A stretch of 7,901 nt of DNA from Chloroflexota bacterium (GTDB lineage Bacteria > Chloroflexota > Anaerolineae > Anaerolineales > UBA4823). Within the stretch, counting starts at the first letter, position 1. Every line of letters begins with the position of its first letter. The stretch covers positions 1 through 7,901 of the forward strand of contig JAUWLJ010000083.1 of assembly GCA_030613705.1 (NCBI GenBank), read 5' to 3'. Positions 1 to 6,674 of the stretch are shown here, piece after piece. The position numbers and the translations under genes are program-made. The notes beneath the pieces were generated by a model. The model did not search any database. It saw nothing but the letters and a program-made list of their open reading frames with translations, and was not told where the DNA came from.

Positions 1-5
1 AGTAC

Positions 6-35
6 ATTATAATAGAACGTTTGTTCAGTAGTCAA
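6..35 (-). promoter_or_regulatory. Leftward promoter with LexA (SOS)-type operator
   Basis: Read on the minus strand, TTGACT (35-30) is followed after 18 bases by a perfect TATAAT (11-6). The spacer contains the palindrome GAAC-AAAC-GTTC (15-26), which fits the core of the Gram-positive LexA/DinR box (GAAC-RNRY-GTTY); a LexA of that specificity has been reported in Chloroflexota (Dehalococcoides). A repressor bound there would cover the space between the -35 and -10 elements. Transcription would start at or just beyond base 1, so the controlled gene lies outside the window. It sits directly after the tyrS terminator, as expected for the start of a new leftward unit. The elements are seen directly; SOS control is inferred. 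Confidence 0.7.
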
Positions 36-49
36 GGAATCCTGCTCAG

Positions 50-94
50 AAAAGAAAAGTCCCGCAGGCTGTTGTTCATCGGCCTGCGGGACTT
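50..94 (-). terminator. Rho-independent terminator of tyrS
   Basis: A perfect 13-bp GC-rich stem (57-69 paired with 82-94) encloses a 12-base loop. On the minus strand it is followed by a T-rich tract, TTTTCTTTTC. It begins 5 bases after the tyrS stop codon, so it ends tyrS transcription before the leftward promoter at 6-35. Confidence 0.93.
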
Positions 95-99
95 GAGTG

Positions 100-1311
100 C
101 TATTGGACTTTTGTGAAACGCCGTTTGCCGACCTGCAGCACACCAGAGTGCGGAAAAGGTTGGTTAGGATCGTCAAGCACCTCCCCATCCAGGCGCACCC
201 CATTCTGGTTGATCAAGCGTCGTCCCTCACTGCGTGATTTGACCATCCCACTGGCTTCCAGTACATCCAGCACACTCTGCCCGGGTTTTAGTGCGTACTC
301 CGGCATATCTTCTGGCAGATCATGCTTTTGGAAGACGCGCACAAAATTCTTCTCGGCGCTCGTTGCAGCTTCCTGGTCATGGAAGATCTCGACGATCTCC
401 CGCGCCAGTTTCATTTTTACATCCCGCGGGTGCAGATGTCCCTCCTTAAGCCCGGTTTCTAAGGCTTCGATCTCTTCTTCTGGCCAGCGTGTCACGAGAG
501 GAAAATAATTGCTCATCGCTTGATCTGGAATGCTCATCACCTTGCCATACATGTCATCCGGGGGAGCCAGGATAGGGATGTGGTTGCCGATCGACTTGCT
601 CATCTTGACCTCGCCATCCGTACCAACAAGGATGGCCATGATGATCGCGATATTGGGTTTTTCGCCCAAGAAATTCATCACCTTGCGTGCCGCGGTGACA
701 ATATTAAAGAGCTGATCAGTTCCACCGATCTGTACATCTGCTCTCAAGGAATATGCATCATAACCCTGCATGATGGCGTAAAAAGTCTCATGCAAATAGA
801 TCGCGTCCCTATTTTCCCAGCGTTGTCTGAAATTATCCCGGGTGAGATATTGTTGAATCGTGAAATTCGATGCCAGATTGATCAAATCAGCAAAAGTCAA
901 ATTGGAAAGCCATTCGGCATTGTAGCGTACCTTGGTCTTTTCTGGATCAAGGATCTTAAATGCCTGCTGCGCATATGTGCGGGCATTGTGTTCCACTTCC
1001 TCCGGTGTTAGCTGGGGGCGCATTTTATCTTTATCTGAGGGATCGCCTATCAAGGAAGTGTAGGTTCCGATCAAGAAAGTCACTTCGTGACCCAATTCTT
1101 GAAACTGGCGTAATTTGCGCATGGTGATGGTATGACCGATATGAATATCCGTTGTGCGAGGATCGTAACCACAGTACACCCTCAGTGGACGGCCTTCTGC
1201 CTCTGTTTCAATTAATCGTTGGCGCAATTCATCAGCCATCGATTTCTTTAAATCTTCATCGCCATACTCAGTACCGCGCATCAGGTATGAAACTTGTTCT
1301 TCGATATTCAT
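100..1311 (-). CDS. tyrS: Tyrosyl-tRNA synthetase (TyrRS)
   Basis: Cytoplasmic class I aminoacyl-tRNA synthetase that activates tyrosine with ATP and charges tRNA-Tyr. The 403-residue protein has the usual family length. It shows the HIGH motif at residues 57-60 (DIHIGH), the TyrRS tyrosine-pocket region with MQGYDAYSLRADVQIGGTDQ at 181-200, and the KMSKS loop at 236-240. An S4-type RNA-binding domain occupies about residues 341-403. The ATG at 1311 is supported by a strong Shine-Dalgarno sequence, AGGAGGTG (1329-1322), 10 bases upstream. The gene appears monocistronic: a terminator lies upstream (1398-1427) and another just downstream. I could not identify a convincing promoter between 1312 and 1407. 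No tyrosine T-box was found in the leader, so how the gene is regulated is unclear. Confidence 0.97.
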   Translation of the reverse strand: MNIEEQVSYLMRGTEYGDEDLKKSMADELRQRLIETEAEGRPLRVYCGYDPRTTDIHIGHTITMRKLRQFQELGHEVTFLIGTYTSLIGDPSDKDKMRPQLTPEEVEHNARTYAQQAFKILDPEKTKVRYNAEWLSNLTFADLINLASNFTIQQYLTRDNFRQRWENRDAIYLHETFYAIMQGYDAYSLRADVQIGGTDQLFNIVTAARKVMNFLGEKPNIAIIMAILVGTDGEVKMSKSIGNHIPILAPPDDMYGKVMSIPDQAMSNYFPLVTRWPEEEIEALETGLKEGHLHPRDVKMKLAREIVEIFHDQEAATSAEKNFVRVFQKHDLPEDMPEYALKPGQSVLDVLEASGMVKSRSEGRRLINQNGVRLDGEVLDDPNQPFPHSGVLQVGKRRFTKVQ

Positions 1312-1339
1312 ATTTATCTTTCACCTCCTCAATATTTCA

Positions 1340-1359
1340 CCTGGAAGACTTATTCCAGG
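1340..1359 (-). other. Small hairpin in the tyrS leader
   Basis: A 7-bp perfect stem (1340-1346 with 1353-1359) with a 6-base loop lies about 10 bases upstream of the tyrS Shine-Dalgarno sequence. No T tract follows on either strand, so it is not a terminator. It could influence initiation or mRNA stability, or be chance; a 7-bp stem is short. Confidence 0.3.
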
Positions 1360-1397
1360 AAATGCCATCCTGCCCTAAAGCCTCTCAGGGCTTATAT

Positions 1398-1427
1398 AAA
1401 CAAAACACGCCCTCTGCGCAGAGGGCG
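1398..1427 (-). terminator. Rho-independent terminator of the PH-domain membrane gene
   Basis: Positions 1408-1427 form a perfect 20-base GC-rich palindrome (CGCCCTCTGC and its complement), giving a stem of about 8 bp with a tight loop. On the minus strand it is followed by a T-rich run, TGTTTTGTTTATA. It lies 22 bases after the stop codon of the gene at 1450-1980 and separates that gene from tyrS. Confidence 0.87.
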
Positions 1428-1449
1428 CCTCATGCCCATCGCAGAAATT

Positions 1450-1980
1450 TCATTCTCGTGAGTAATAATAACCTTCTTGCTGACCTCCCAGTTCGACTTG
1501 TTTGACCTCACTCAATGCTGCTCGGTCAAGAATTTGTTCTAATACTCGATCGCCATCCACGAATCCCGTACGGCCTAACACTTTTCCATTCGCCCTCACT
1601 TCACCAAGCGTGTGAAATCCAAAGTAAGACCGTTCGCCAAAAACCTGCACCTTTTTCCCCCACTGGGCTGGCAGGACTCTCACTTCCTGGATCTCCTGCC
1701 ACTTTAATTGCACATGGCGTAAGCCGTTGCTGAAGAAGATGCTCTCAGAATCTAATTTCAAAACAGTGTGTCGGTCTATCCAGTTACCCAGGCTCATACC
1801 TGCTGCAATAAGGATTAGAGGTATGCCCAGGAGCGACAGCCAGAAAGACAATGATTGAACATAAAATAATAACAGAATCCAGGTGCCAATTACCAGTATT
1901 GCACTCCCCCAGGCGATTAATTCACTTCGTCTGGAGACTAACTCAGGGTTGTACACTTGTCGCTCCGCTTGCATATTCAT
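1450..1980 (-). CDS. Small membrane protein with two TM helices and a PH-like domain
   Basis: I do not recognise a named gene. The 176-residue product has a short polar N-terminus, two hydrophobic helices (about residues 21-41 and 46-66) forming a hairpin, then a soluble segment of about 70-155. That segment has alternating beta-strand-like stretches (VLKLDSESIFFSNG, a WQEIQEVRVL strand, VQVFG, SYFGFHTLGE) and ends in a helix (DGDRVLEQILDRA). This order, with the W-x-E-I element, is typical of bacterial PH (bPH) domains attached to membrane helices. The family is widespread, mostly uncharacterised and membrane-located. The start lacks any Shine-Dalgarno sequence, and a perfect TATAAT ends only 7 bases before the ATG, so translation may be leaderless; the ATG at 1974 is an alternative. 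It ends at its own terminator, so it is probably monocistronic. The PH assignment is a pattern judgement. Confidence 0.72.
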   Translation of the reverse strand: MNMQAERQVYNPELVSRRSELIAWGSAILVIGTWILLLFYVQSLSFWLSLLGIPLILIAAGMSLGNWIDRHTVLKLDSESIFFSNGLRHVQLKWQEIQEVRVLPAQWGKKVQVFGERSYFGFHTLGEVRANGKVLGRTGFVDGDRVLEQILDRAALSEVKQVELGGQQEGYYYSRE

Positions 1981-1987
1981 TGGGTAG

Positions 1988-2029
1988 ATTATAAAGGATT
2001 TTATACTAATCTATGCAAGAAGGCGTAAA
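1988..2029 (-). promoter_or_regulatory. Candidate promoter(s) for the PH-domain membrane gene
   Basis: Two overlapping minus-strand candidates are visible. One has a perfect TATAAT (1993-1988) with a weak TTGCAT 19 bases upstream (2018-2013); initiation 8 bases on would fall on the A of the ATG at 1980. The other has TATAAA (2005-2000) with TTTACG (2029-2024) 18 bases upstream and would give a leader of about 13-15 bases. Neither transcript would carry a Shine-Dalgarno sequence. Confidence 0.5.
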
Positions 2030-2078
2030 TCCGCTTCATTAATTTAGAATCGATCCTATTTATTTGGTGGAAAACCCG

Positions 2079-2087
2079 TGCTATAAT
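2079..2087 (+). promoter_or_regulatory. Extended -10 promoter of the HNH gene
   Basis: TGCTATAAT is a perfect extended -10 element (TG at 2079-2080, TATAAT at 2082-2087). The -35 region at about 2059-2064 (TTTATT) is poor, as is usual for extended -10 promoters. Initiation near 2094 would give a leader of about 15 bases that includes the AAGGTG ribosome-binding site (2098-2103). Confidence 0.65.
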
Positions 2088-2108
2088 TCGCAAAGTTAAG
2101 GTGTGATT

Positions 2109-2612
2109 ATGTTGGAACCAGTTCTGGTATTGAACGCGAATTTTGAGCCGCTAAACATCTGCAACACACGGCGCGCCATCGGTTTGATGATGACCAGTAA
2201 AGCTTCAATCATCCTCAATGGGCGCGGATTTATTCATACCGTGTCGCAGAAATACCCACGTCCATCGATTATTCGCCTTGAAAGGATGATCAAAAGACCT
2301 CGCACAAGAGTCAAATTAAGTAAACGGGAAGTCTTGCGGCGCGATAATTACACCTGTCAGTATTGTGGAAAGAATGTTGCCCGGCTGACGATCGACCATA
2401 TAATTCCACGCAGCCAGGGGGGTAAGCATAAATGGAGCAATTTGGTAGCAGCCTGTCCAGCCTGCAATCATCGCAAGGGAGGCCGTACGCTTGATCAAGC
2501 TCATTTGCATCTCTTACGAAAACCATCCGAACCACCTTCCTCGGCAGTTTATATCTTCGCCAAGCACTTAACCCAAAACAAGGATTGGACTCCTTTCATT
2601 GAAGGCTGGTAA
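2109..2612 (+). CDS. HNH endonuclease family protein
   Basis: A 167-residue protein of the McrA/COG1403-like HNH group. The N-terminal half (1-70) is a basic region starting MLEPVLVLNANFEPLN, typical of a widely conserved compact subgroup. The HNH zinc-finger nuclease module covers about 71-125: CQYC at 83-86, the catalytic DH pair at 96-97 (LTIDHIIPRSQGG), N111, CPAC at 116-119 and N120-H121. The four cysteines would bind a structural zinc, while H97, N111 and H121 would form the metal-dependent active site. The biological substrate is unknown. I chose ATG 2109 over GTG 2103 because AAGGTG (2098-2103) is then a correctly spaced ribosome-binding site. It is the only rightward gene and has no phage, restriction or toxin partner, so a housekeeping or repair role is as likely as defence. 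Confidence 0.88.
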   Translation: MLEPVLVLNANFEPLNICNTRRAIGLMMTSKASIILNGRGFIHTVSQKYPRPSIIRLERMIKRPRTRVKLSKREVLRRDNYTCQYCGKNVARLTIDHIIPRSQGGKHKWSNLVAACPACNHRKGGRTLDQAHLHLLRKPSEPPSSAVYIFAKHLTQNKDWTPFIEGW

Positions 2613-2629
2613 TTAACAGCTTCTTGTTA

Positions 2630-2649
2630 TTGGTAGATAGTTCTACCAA
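2630..2649. terminator. Possible bidirectional terminator hairpin
   Basis: A perfect 8-bp inverted repeat (TTGGTAGA at 2630-2637, complement at 2642-2649) with a 4-base loop lies in the 51-bp gap between two convergent genes. Its position fits a shared terminator. However, the stem is only moderately stable and neither strand has a good T tract after it, so the call rests mainly on location. Confidence 0.4.
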
Positions 2650-2663
2650 GGATTCCCCCGAAT

Positions 2664-3419
2664 TTAGAACTCGAACTCCATAAAATCTTCGGCCAATCTT
2701 ACTGGTCCATTAAATTCCTGTGAGGCTTTGGCAATAATATCATTGTCCTTGAATCTTCCATTCGGATAATGGATAAGGTAAAGGCTGTCAGCACCTGCGC
2801 CTTCTGCAATCTTTCCTGCCTGAGCTGCATCTGTGTGCCCCAGTGAAGCTCCTGCTGATTCATGGACTAAGATATCGGCACCATTCGCTAATTGAACCAC
2901 TTGAGGACAAGGTTCAGTATCGCATGAATATGCAAACACTTTCCCAGATTCGGGAAATTCAATGCGCAGACCAATATTTGGAATGATATGTTTCACAGGA
3001 GATGAGAATATTCGCCATTGATCATTCTCTTGGACCAAGGACATGTCCTTCTCCTCTAATCTATGCATCTTTACAGGGAAGAACCGCGGCCATGTATCCC
3101 AACCATAGAGATCCATCATCGTCCCAAGCCTATCCAAGGTGTAATCCAAACCATAAATCCGTAATTCCTTTTTACGACCTAACAACCACAAATTCATTAA
3201 AAGCAACGGGACTCCAGATACATGATCTGGATGGAAGTGAGTCAAGATTATGTCGGTCACATCTTCTACATCCAAACCAGCTTTACGTAACCTGACTATT
3301 GGGTTGTTGACACAATCGATCAGAGCTAATCTATCGTCTCCAACCAAAGCCATGTGGCTGTTCTCATGATTTTCCGCGGGGATTGCATTGGATGAACCTA
3401 AAATGATCACTTTTGCCAT
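2664..3419 (-). CDS. RNase Z-like metallo-beta-lactamase-fold hydrolase
   Basis: A 251-residue metal-dependent hydrolase of the MBL fold, closest in pattern to the RNase Z/ElaC branch. Metal-ligand motifs are all visible: HFHPDH at 61-66, H144 in PVKH, D167 in SCDT, and H217 in LIHY. The HES...GHTDAAQAG segment (about 186-202) is also typical of RNase Z-like proteins. No long flexible exosite arm of the tRNase type is obvious, and the length is short of full RNase Z (about 300 residues), so tRNA 3' processing is not assured; a small-molecule ester substrate is equally possible. ATG 3419 has AAAGGA 6 bases upstream. An upstream TTG at 3467 would overlap the permease and lacks a ribosome-binding site. 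It is the last gene of the leftward run, 34 bp after the permease gene. Confidence 0.87.
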   Translation of the reverse strand: MAKVIILGSSNAIPAENHENSHMALVGDDRLALIDCVNNPIVRLRKAGLDVEDVTDIILTHFHPDHVSGVPLLLMNLWLLGRKKELRIYGLDYTLDRLGTMMDLYGWDTWPRFFPVKMHRLEEKDMSLVQENDQWRIFSSPVKHIIPNIGLRIEFPESGKVFAYSCDTEPCPQVVQLANGADILVHESAGASLGHTDAAQAGKIAEGAGADSLYLIHYPNGRFKDNDIIAKASQEFNGPVRLAEDFMEFEF

Positions 3420-3453
3420 GTAATTTCCTTTGATCTCACTCCTTACAATAATT

Positions 3454-4878
3454 TTATAATCCACCAAATATCCACATAGCCACTCTTGGTGTCACCAAGA
3501 CTTCTAAAATTGCTGCTCCGAGCAAGAGTGGTAGCACTATACCTACCATCACTTTTGCCCAATCTACCATCCCCCCCAAAAACGCTTCTCCAATTGTCTG
3601 TCCGGGTGATGGTGATGCTAGTGTAGCTCCAAGACGCAAGATCGCTGCACCAGCCAATATGAGCGCCGGAAACTCCAATATACCATGAGGTACCACAAAC
3701 GCAAGCAGGAATAATACTGGAGACAGACCCGCGCTGGCAATTGTCGCCGTAAAGAACCCAATCAATAGGATTGGCACGACCATCACGATCATCGCCAGCA
3801 CTCCAAAAGACAACAATCCTGCGATAGTCGCCAGGAATATGGTCCGCAGATTGTTCAGCCAAACCACTGGAATACTGCTGTTGTCAAAAAAACGTACGTT
3901 CTGAATACCCTCGATCGTCCCACCTTTGATCGAATCGACGCTGATAAAATCTGACGGTATAACGAATTGGTCTGCCAGGCTGGCTCCTAGAACGAGCCCT
4001 CCGATCAAGACTGCTATTACCAAAAGAGCGGGCAGTCGCATCTTCACAAATGTTTCCCGCAGCTCCCGCCGATACCAATCCAATGGTGAATTCGCATCCC
4101 CTCGAAAATCCTTCCAAAAGGATGAAGCCCCCCCTCGCAGGTCGAAGGAATCAAATTCTCTGCTGACTAGTTCTTCACGATTGAAATGGGCGATTCCTAT
4201 CCTGACTAGCAAAATGGCAACGATGACTTCGCCGACCAAGGTCCAGAGCAGTACAGCATCCTTTGCCCAAACAATTACCGCACTCTCAGCCTGGAGCAAG
4301 ACAGCCATCGGTAGGATAATAAAGACTGCTAACAAATTTGCTGCTCGCATCGAAGTGGTTTGCGATGATACTACTACCGCGCCGCTCACCATTAATAAAC
4401 AGTTCGTTGTGGCTAAGGCAAATATCTGCACCAATAAACCCCCAGTTGGAAACCAAATACCTTGAAAATAAACCCAGATCAAATACAAAGCCATACCGAG
4501 ATAGCTAGCCATTAAGGAGGGTATTAACGCTGCCAACAGCTTGCCAAAATAAATTTGGAAATCGCTCAATGGGCTGCTCAGTAAGGGCTCGATGCTGCGT
4601 CGTTCTTTTTCACCCACGAAACTTTCGAGTGCCAAAACCAGTGCCACGGTAACTGGGAAGAAACCTACAACCATCAGCAGGAATGGGAACACCTGAGCGG
4701 CTTCAATCTGGGCTCCATAACGATCCGCGAAGGCGAGAAATCGACTGGAGGAATAATTCATCAAGAGAGGCAGCATGACCACCAACAGCAATATGGGACC
4801 CATAATCCGCCAATCACGGAATTGGTCCCGTACCTCTCGGCGTGTAATAACAAAAGCGGGTCGCAATTTATCCAACAT
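3454..4878 (-). CDS. ABC-2 type permease fused to a SpoIIM-like domain
   Basis: A 474-residue polytopic membrane protein in two parts. Residues 1-230 resemble NatB-like ABC-2 permeases: a cytosolic N-terminus, a first helix at about 26-40, then the hallmark GEKERRSIEPLLSSPLSD (89-106) before several more helices. Residues about 267-474 resemble the stage II sporulation protein M (SpoIIM/DUF95) family: an amphipathic YRRELRETFVKM start (269-280), a helix at 281-301, an extracytoplasmic loop (302-345), then helices containing the characteristic PHGILEFPALILAGAA (397-412). It would pair with the adjacent ATPase as an exporter; the substrate is unknown. Its ATG lies inside the end of the ATPase gene (11-bp overlap) with no good ribosome-binding site, implying translational coupling. 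No sporulation genes are seen nearby. Confidence 0.88.
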   Translation of the reverse strand: MLDKLRPAFVITRREVRDQFRDWRIMGPILLLVVMLPLLMNYSSSRFLAFADRYGAQIEAAQVFPFLLMVVGFFPVTVALVLALESFVGEKERRSIEPLLSSPLSDFQIYFGKLLAALIPSLMASYLGMALYLIWVYFQGIWFPTGGLLVQIFALATTNCLLMVSGAVVVSSQTTSMRAANLLAVFIILPMAVLLQAESAVIVWAKDAVLLWTLVGEVIVAILLVRIGIAHFNREELVSREFDSFDLRGGASSFWKDFRGDANSPLDWYRRELRETFVKMRLPALLVIAVLIGGLVLGASLADQFVIPSDFISVDSIKGGTIEGIQNVRFFDNSSIPVVWLNNLRTIFLATIAGLLSFGVLAMIVMVVPILLIGFFTATIASAGLSPVLFLLAFVVPHGILEFPALILAGAAILRLGATLASPSPGQTIGEAFLGGMVDWAKVMVGIVLPLLLGAAILEVLVTPRVAMWIFGGL

Positions 4879-5815
4879 AGGATGGCTCTAATTGGATTAC
4901 CCCTGGTTCGTTCATCACCTGCAGATAAATCTGCTCCAGGCTGCGTGGTACTTCTTCCAAACTTACCACCTTCAATCCCTGGTTTAATAAATACTGTAAG
5001 ACAAATGGGTTATCATCTTCCGGATGGGAGGAGCGATAGCGCAACCAACCCTCACCACGGGCGCTGATCTGCAAATCATTCGGCAGCTTCAGTTGATCGC
5101 AACTTTGGGAAAAGCCAAACCGGACTTCATACACTGCTGGTCCGAGCAATCTTTGCTTCAACTCTTCTGTAGTTCCTTCGGCAATGATTGATCCGTAACG
5201 AATAATGGCGATCTTATCTGCCAGTTTCTCAGCTTCGGACAGGTTGTGCGTGCAGAGGATAATTGCTCGATCAGATGAGCGCAAGGCCTGGATGGCATCT
5301 CGAACCAAACGCGCACTTTCCGGGTCCATCGCGGATGTAGGTTCATCTAATAATAGAACTGGGGGTTCATGCAGTAATGTACGTGCCAATGCCAGTTTCT
5401 GCTGCATACCTCTCGAAAAATTTCCCACCCTGCGTTTTTTAAACGGGCCTAATCCAAATTCTTCCAACATATGGTCGGCGCGTTTTCGACGAGTCGGTAG
5501 ATCGATGCCATATAGCTGACCAAAAAAATCTAGATACTCATCAGCCGGCATCCGTGAATATAATCCATGGTGTTCGGTTAAAACACCAACCGCTGCGCGC
5601 ACCTGGTCTGCCTCTTCAACCACATCAAATCCTGCCACACGCGCCCGACCATGCGTGGGTCGCAAGATTGAGGTTAGCATGCGTACTGTAGTGGTTTTTC
5701 CGGAACCGTTTGGCCCTAAAAGGGCCAAAACCTCACCCGCCCTGACATTCAGGTTTATTCCATCAACCGCAATGAATTCCTCAAATTCTTTGCTGAGGTC
5801 TTCAGTGACAATCAT
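4868..5815 (-). CDS. ABC transporter ATP-binding protein (NatA/CcmA-like)
   Basis: A 315-residue cytosolic ATPase that energises the permease encoded next to it. It has Walker A GPNGSGKT (34-41), signature FSRGM (133-137), Walker B VLLLDEP (153-159), D-loop SAMD (161-164) and the switch histidine H190. The Q-loop position carries Glu81 (LTEHHGLY) where Gln is canonical. The SRGM-type signature is common in ATPases that partner ABC-2 permeases. Residues about 225-315 form a C-terminal extension (YEVRFG, WLRYRS, LEEVPRSLEQIYLQV) of the kind found in ABC-2-type exporters. The gene starts 24 bp after lgt with no evident Shine-Dalgarno sequence, and its stop overlaps the permease start by 11 bp, so the pair is translationally coupled. 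The substrate cannot be read from the sequence. Confidence 0.94.
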   Translation of the reverse strand: MIVTEDLSKEFEEFIAVDGINLNVRAGEVLALLGPNGSGKTTTVRMLTSILRPTHGRARVAGFDVVEEADQVRAAVGVLTEHHGLYSRMPADEYLDFFGQLYGIDLPTRRKRADHMLEEFGLGPFKKRRVGNFSRGMQQKLALARTLLHEPPVLLLDEPTSAMDPESARLVRDAIQALRSSDRAIILCTHNLSEAEKLADKIAIIRYGSIIAEGTTEELKQRLLGPAVYEVRFGFSQSCDQLKLPNDLQISARGEGWLRYRSSHPEDDNPFVLQYLLNQGLKVVSLEEVPRSLEQIYLQVMNEPGVIQLEPSYVG

Positions 5816-5839
5816 GATTTATTATCTAATAGCGTTTTT

Positions 5840-6661
5840 CTATTTTTCGACCCCAACCGACTTAACATCCGATCTGCCTCGTTTGCGATGCCGCCAGACT
5901 AATGCACCCGTTGCGAAAATTGCCACTAATAACATCAAGGTCTGATTGATATTTATCCCCCCCACCTGTGCTGGATCGAGGCGGAGGAATTCAAGGAAGA
6001 ACCGTCCCATTGGGTATGCGATTAGATAAATCAAGAATAAATCCCCGTTGATCAAGCGGTCCTTGTATTTTCGTCCTAACCAAAGTAGCAAAATAACGAT
6101 CCCAAAATTCCATATGGACTCGTAAAGGAAAAGAGGATGGAATGTTGCCTGATTTTCATATCCTGGGAGACGGTTTTCAGGTTGGATTTCAATCGCCCAC
6201 GGGAGATCGCTTGGACTCCCGTAGAGTTCCTGGTTGAGAAAATTTCCCCAGCGCCCTATTGCTTGTCCCAGTGCTAATGCAGGCGCAACCACATCCAGCC
6301 AAAAACCAAAATCCAGCTTTCTTCTGCGAGTGAATATATACAATGCGAACAATCCACCGATGACTGCTCCGGGGATACCAAGACCACCCGCGCGAATATT
6401 GATCGCATCTAGCGGGTGGGTTAGATAGTACATAGTAGTGTATCCAGCTTCAACCATTGATGCGGGAGGGGTTAAAACGTGCCAGATACGTGCGCCGATG
6501 ATGCCTCCGATTAATACCCATACCAACCCATCCCAAACGATTTCGCTGCTTTGCCCTTTTCGACGTGCCTCCACGGCAGCCAGCCAGGCAGCAGCTACCG
6601 CCCCGAGCATAATGATAATTCCGTAATAGTAAATCGTTATCTGTCCAATCTGAATACCCAT
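5840..6661 (-). CDS. lgt: Prolipoprotein diacylglyceryl transferase
   Basis: An integral membrane enzyme that transfers diacylglycerol from phosphatidylglycerol to the lipobox cysteine of prolipoproteins, the first step of lipoprotein maturation. The 273-residue protein has about seven hydrophobic helices and the Lgt signature GRWGNFLNQE (136-145). By alignment from memory, R137, N140 and E145 match E. coli R143, N146 and E151, while Y216 and R220 match Y235 and R239. HPLFLYE (175-181) is the conserved HPxxLYE motif. The position of E. coli His103 is Pro98 (GGLGIPGAV), which is unusual. The ATG at 6661 has AAGGAG 6 bases upstream. It follows the phosphatidyltransferase gene by 21 bp and precedes the ABC ATPase gene by 24 bp. 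Substrate supply (phospholipid synthesis) and use are thus encoded side by side. Confidence 0.96.
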   Translation of the reverse strand: MGIQIGQITIYYYGIIIMLGAVAAAWLAAVEARRKGQSSEIVWDGLVWVLIGGIIGARIWHVLTPPASMVEAGYTTMYYLTHPLDAINIRAGGLGIPGAVIGGLFALYIFTRRRKLDFGFWLDVVAPALALGQAIGRWGNFLNQELYGSPSDLPWAIEIQPENRLPGYENQATFHPLFLYESIWNFGIVILLLWLGRKYKDRLINGDLFLIYLIAYPMGRFFLEFLRLDPAQVGGININQTLMLLVAIFATGALVWRHRKRGRSDVKSVGVEK

Positions 6662-6674
6662 TTATCTCTCCTTG

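Noticed and set aside
520..1011. Rightward open frame of 163 codons opposite tyrS
   Set aside because: It is antisense to the conserved catalytic core of TyrRS, resembles no protein I know, and has no ribosome-binding site.
1312..1449. T-box riboswitch for tyrS
   Set aside because: Tyrosyl-tRNA synthetase genes often have one, but the region is short, lacks the conserved AGGGTGG-type T-box sequence, and its only strong hairpin is explained as the terminator of the upstream gene.
2103..2108. GTG 2103 as start of the HNH gene
   Set aside because: These bases form part of the AAGGTG ribosome-binding site that is ideally spaced for ATG 2109.
2109..2612. HNH gene as part of a restriction, homing or defence system
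   Set aside because: No methyltransferase, intron/intein border, phage gene or toxin-antitoxin partner is adjacent, and its flanks are housekeeping genes.
3420..3467. N-terminal extension of the metallo-hydrolase from TTG 3467
   Set aside because: It would overlap the permease gene and add residues before the MBL-fold start; ATG 3419 has a well-placed AAAGGA.
3926..4465. Long rightward open frame (179 codons) opposite the permease gene
   Set aside because: Its product is rich in Ser, Thr, Arg and Lys without a recognisable domain, and it lies wholly antisense to a well-supported membrane protein; it is a shadow of that gene.
5709..5729. Perfect 9-bp inverted repeat with a 3-base loop
   Set aside because: It lies entirely within the codons for the Walker A region of the ABC ATPase (ALLGP) and is explained by coding constraint; no T tract or intergenic position supports a regulatory role.
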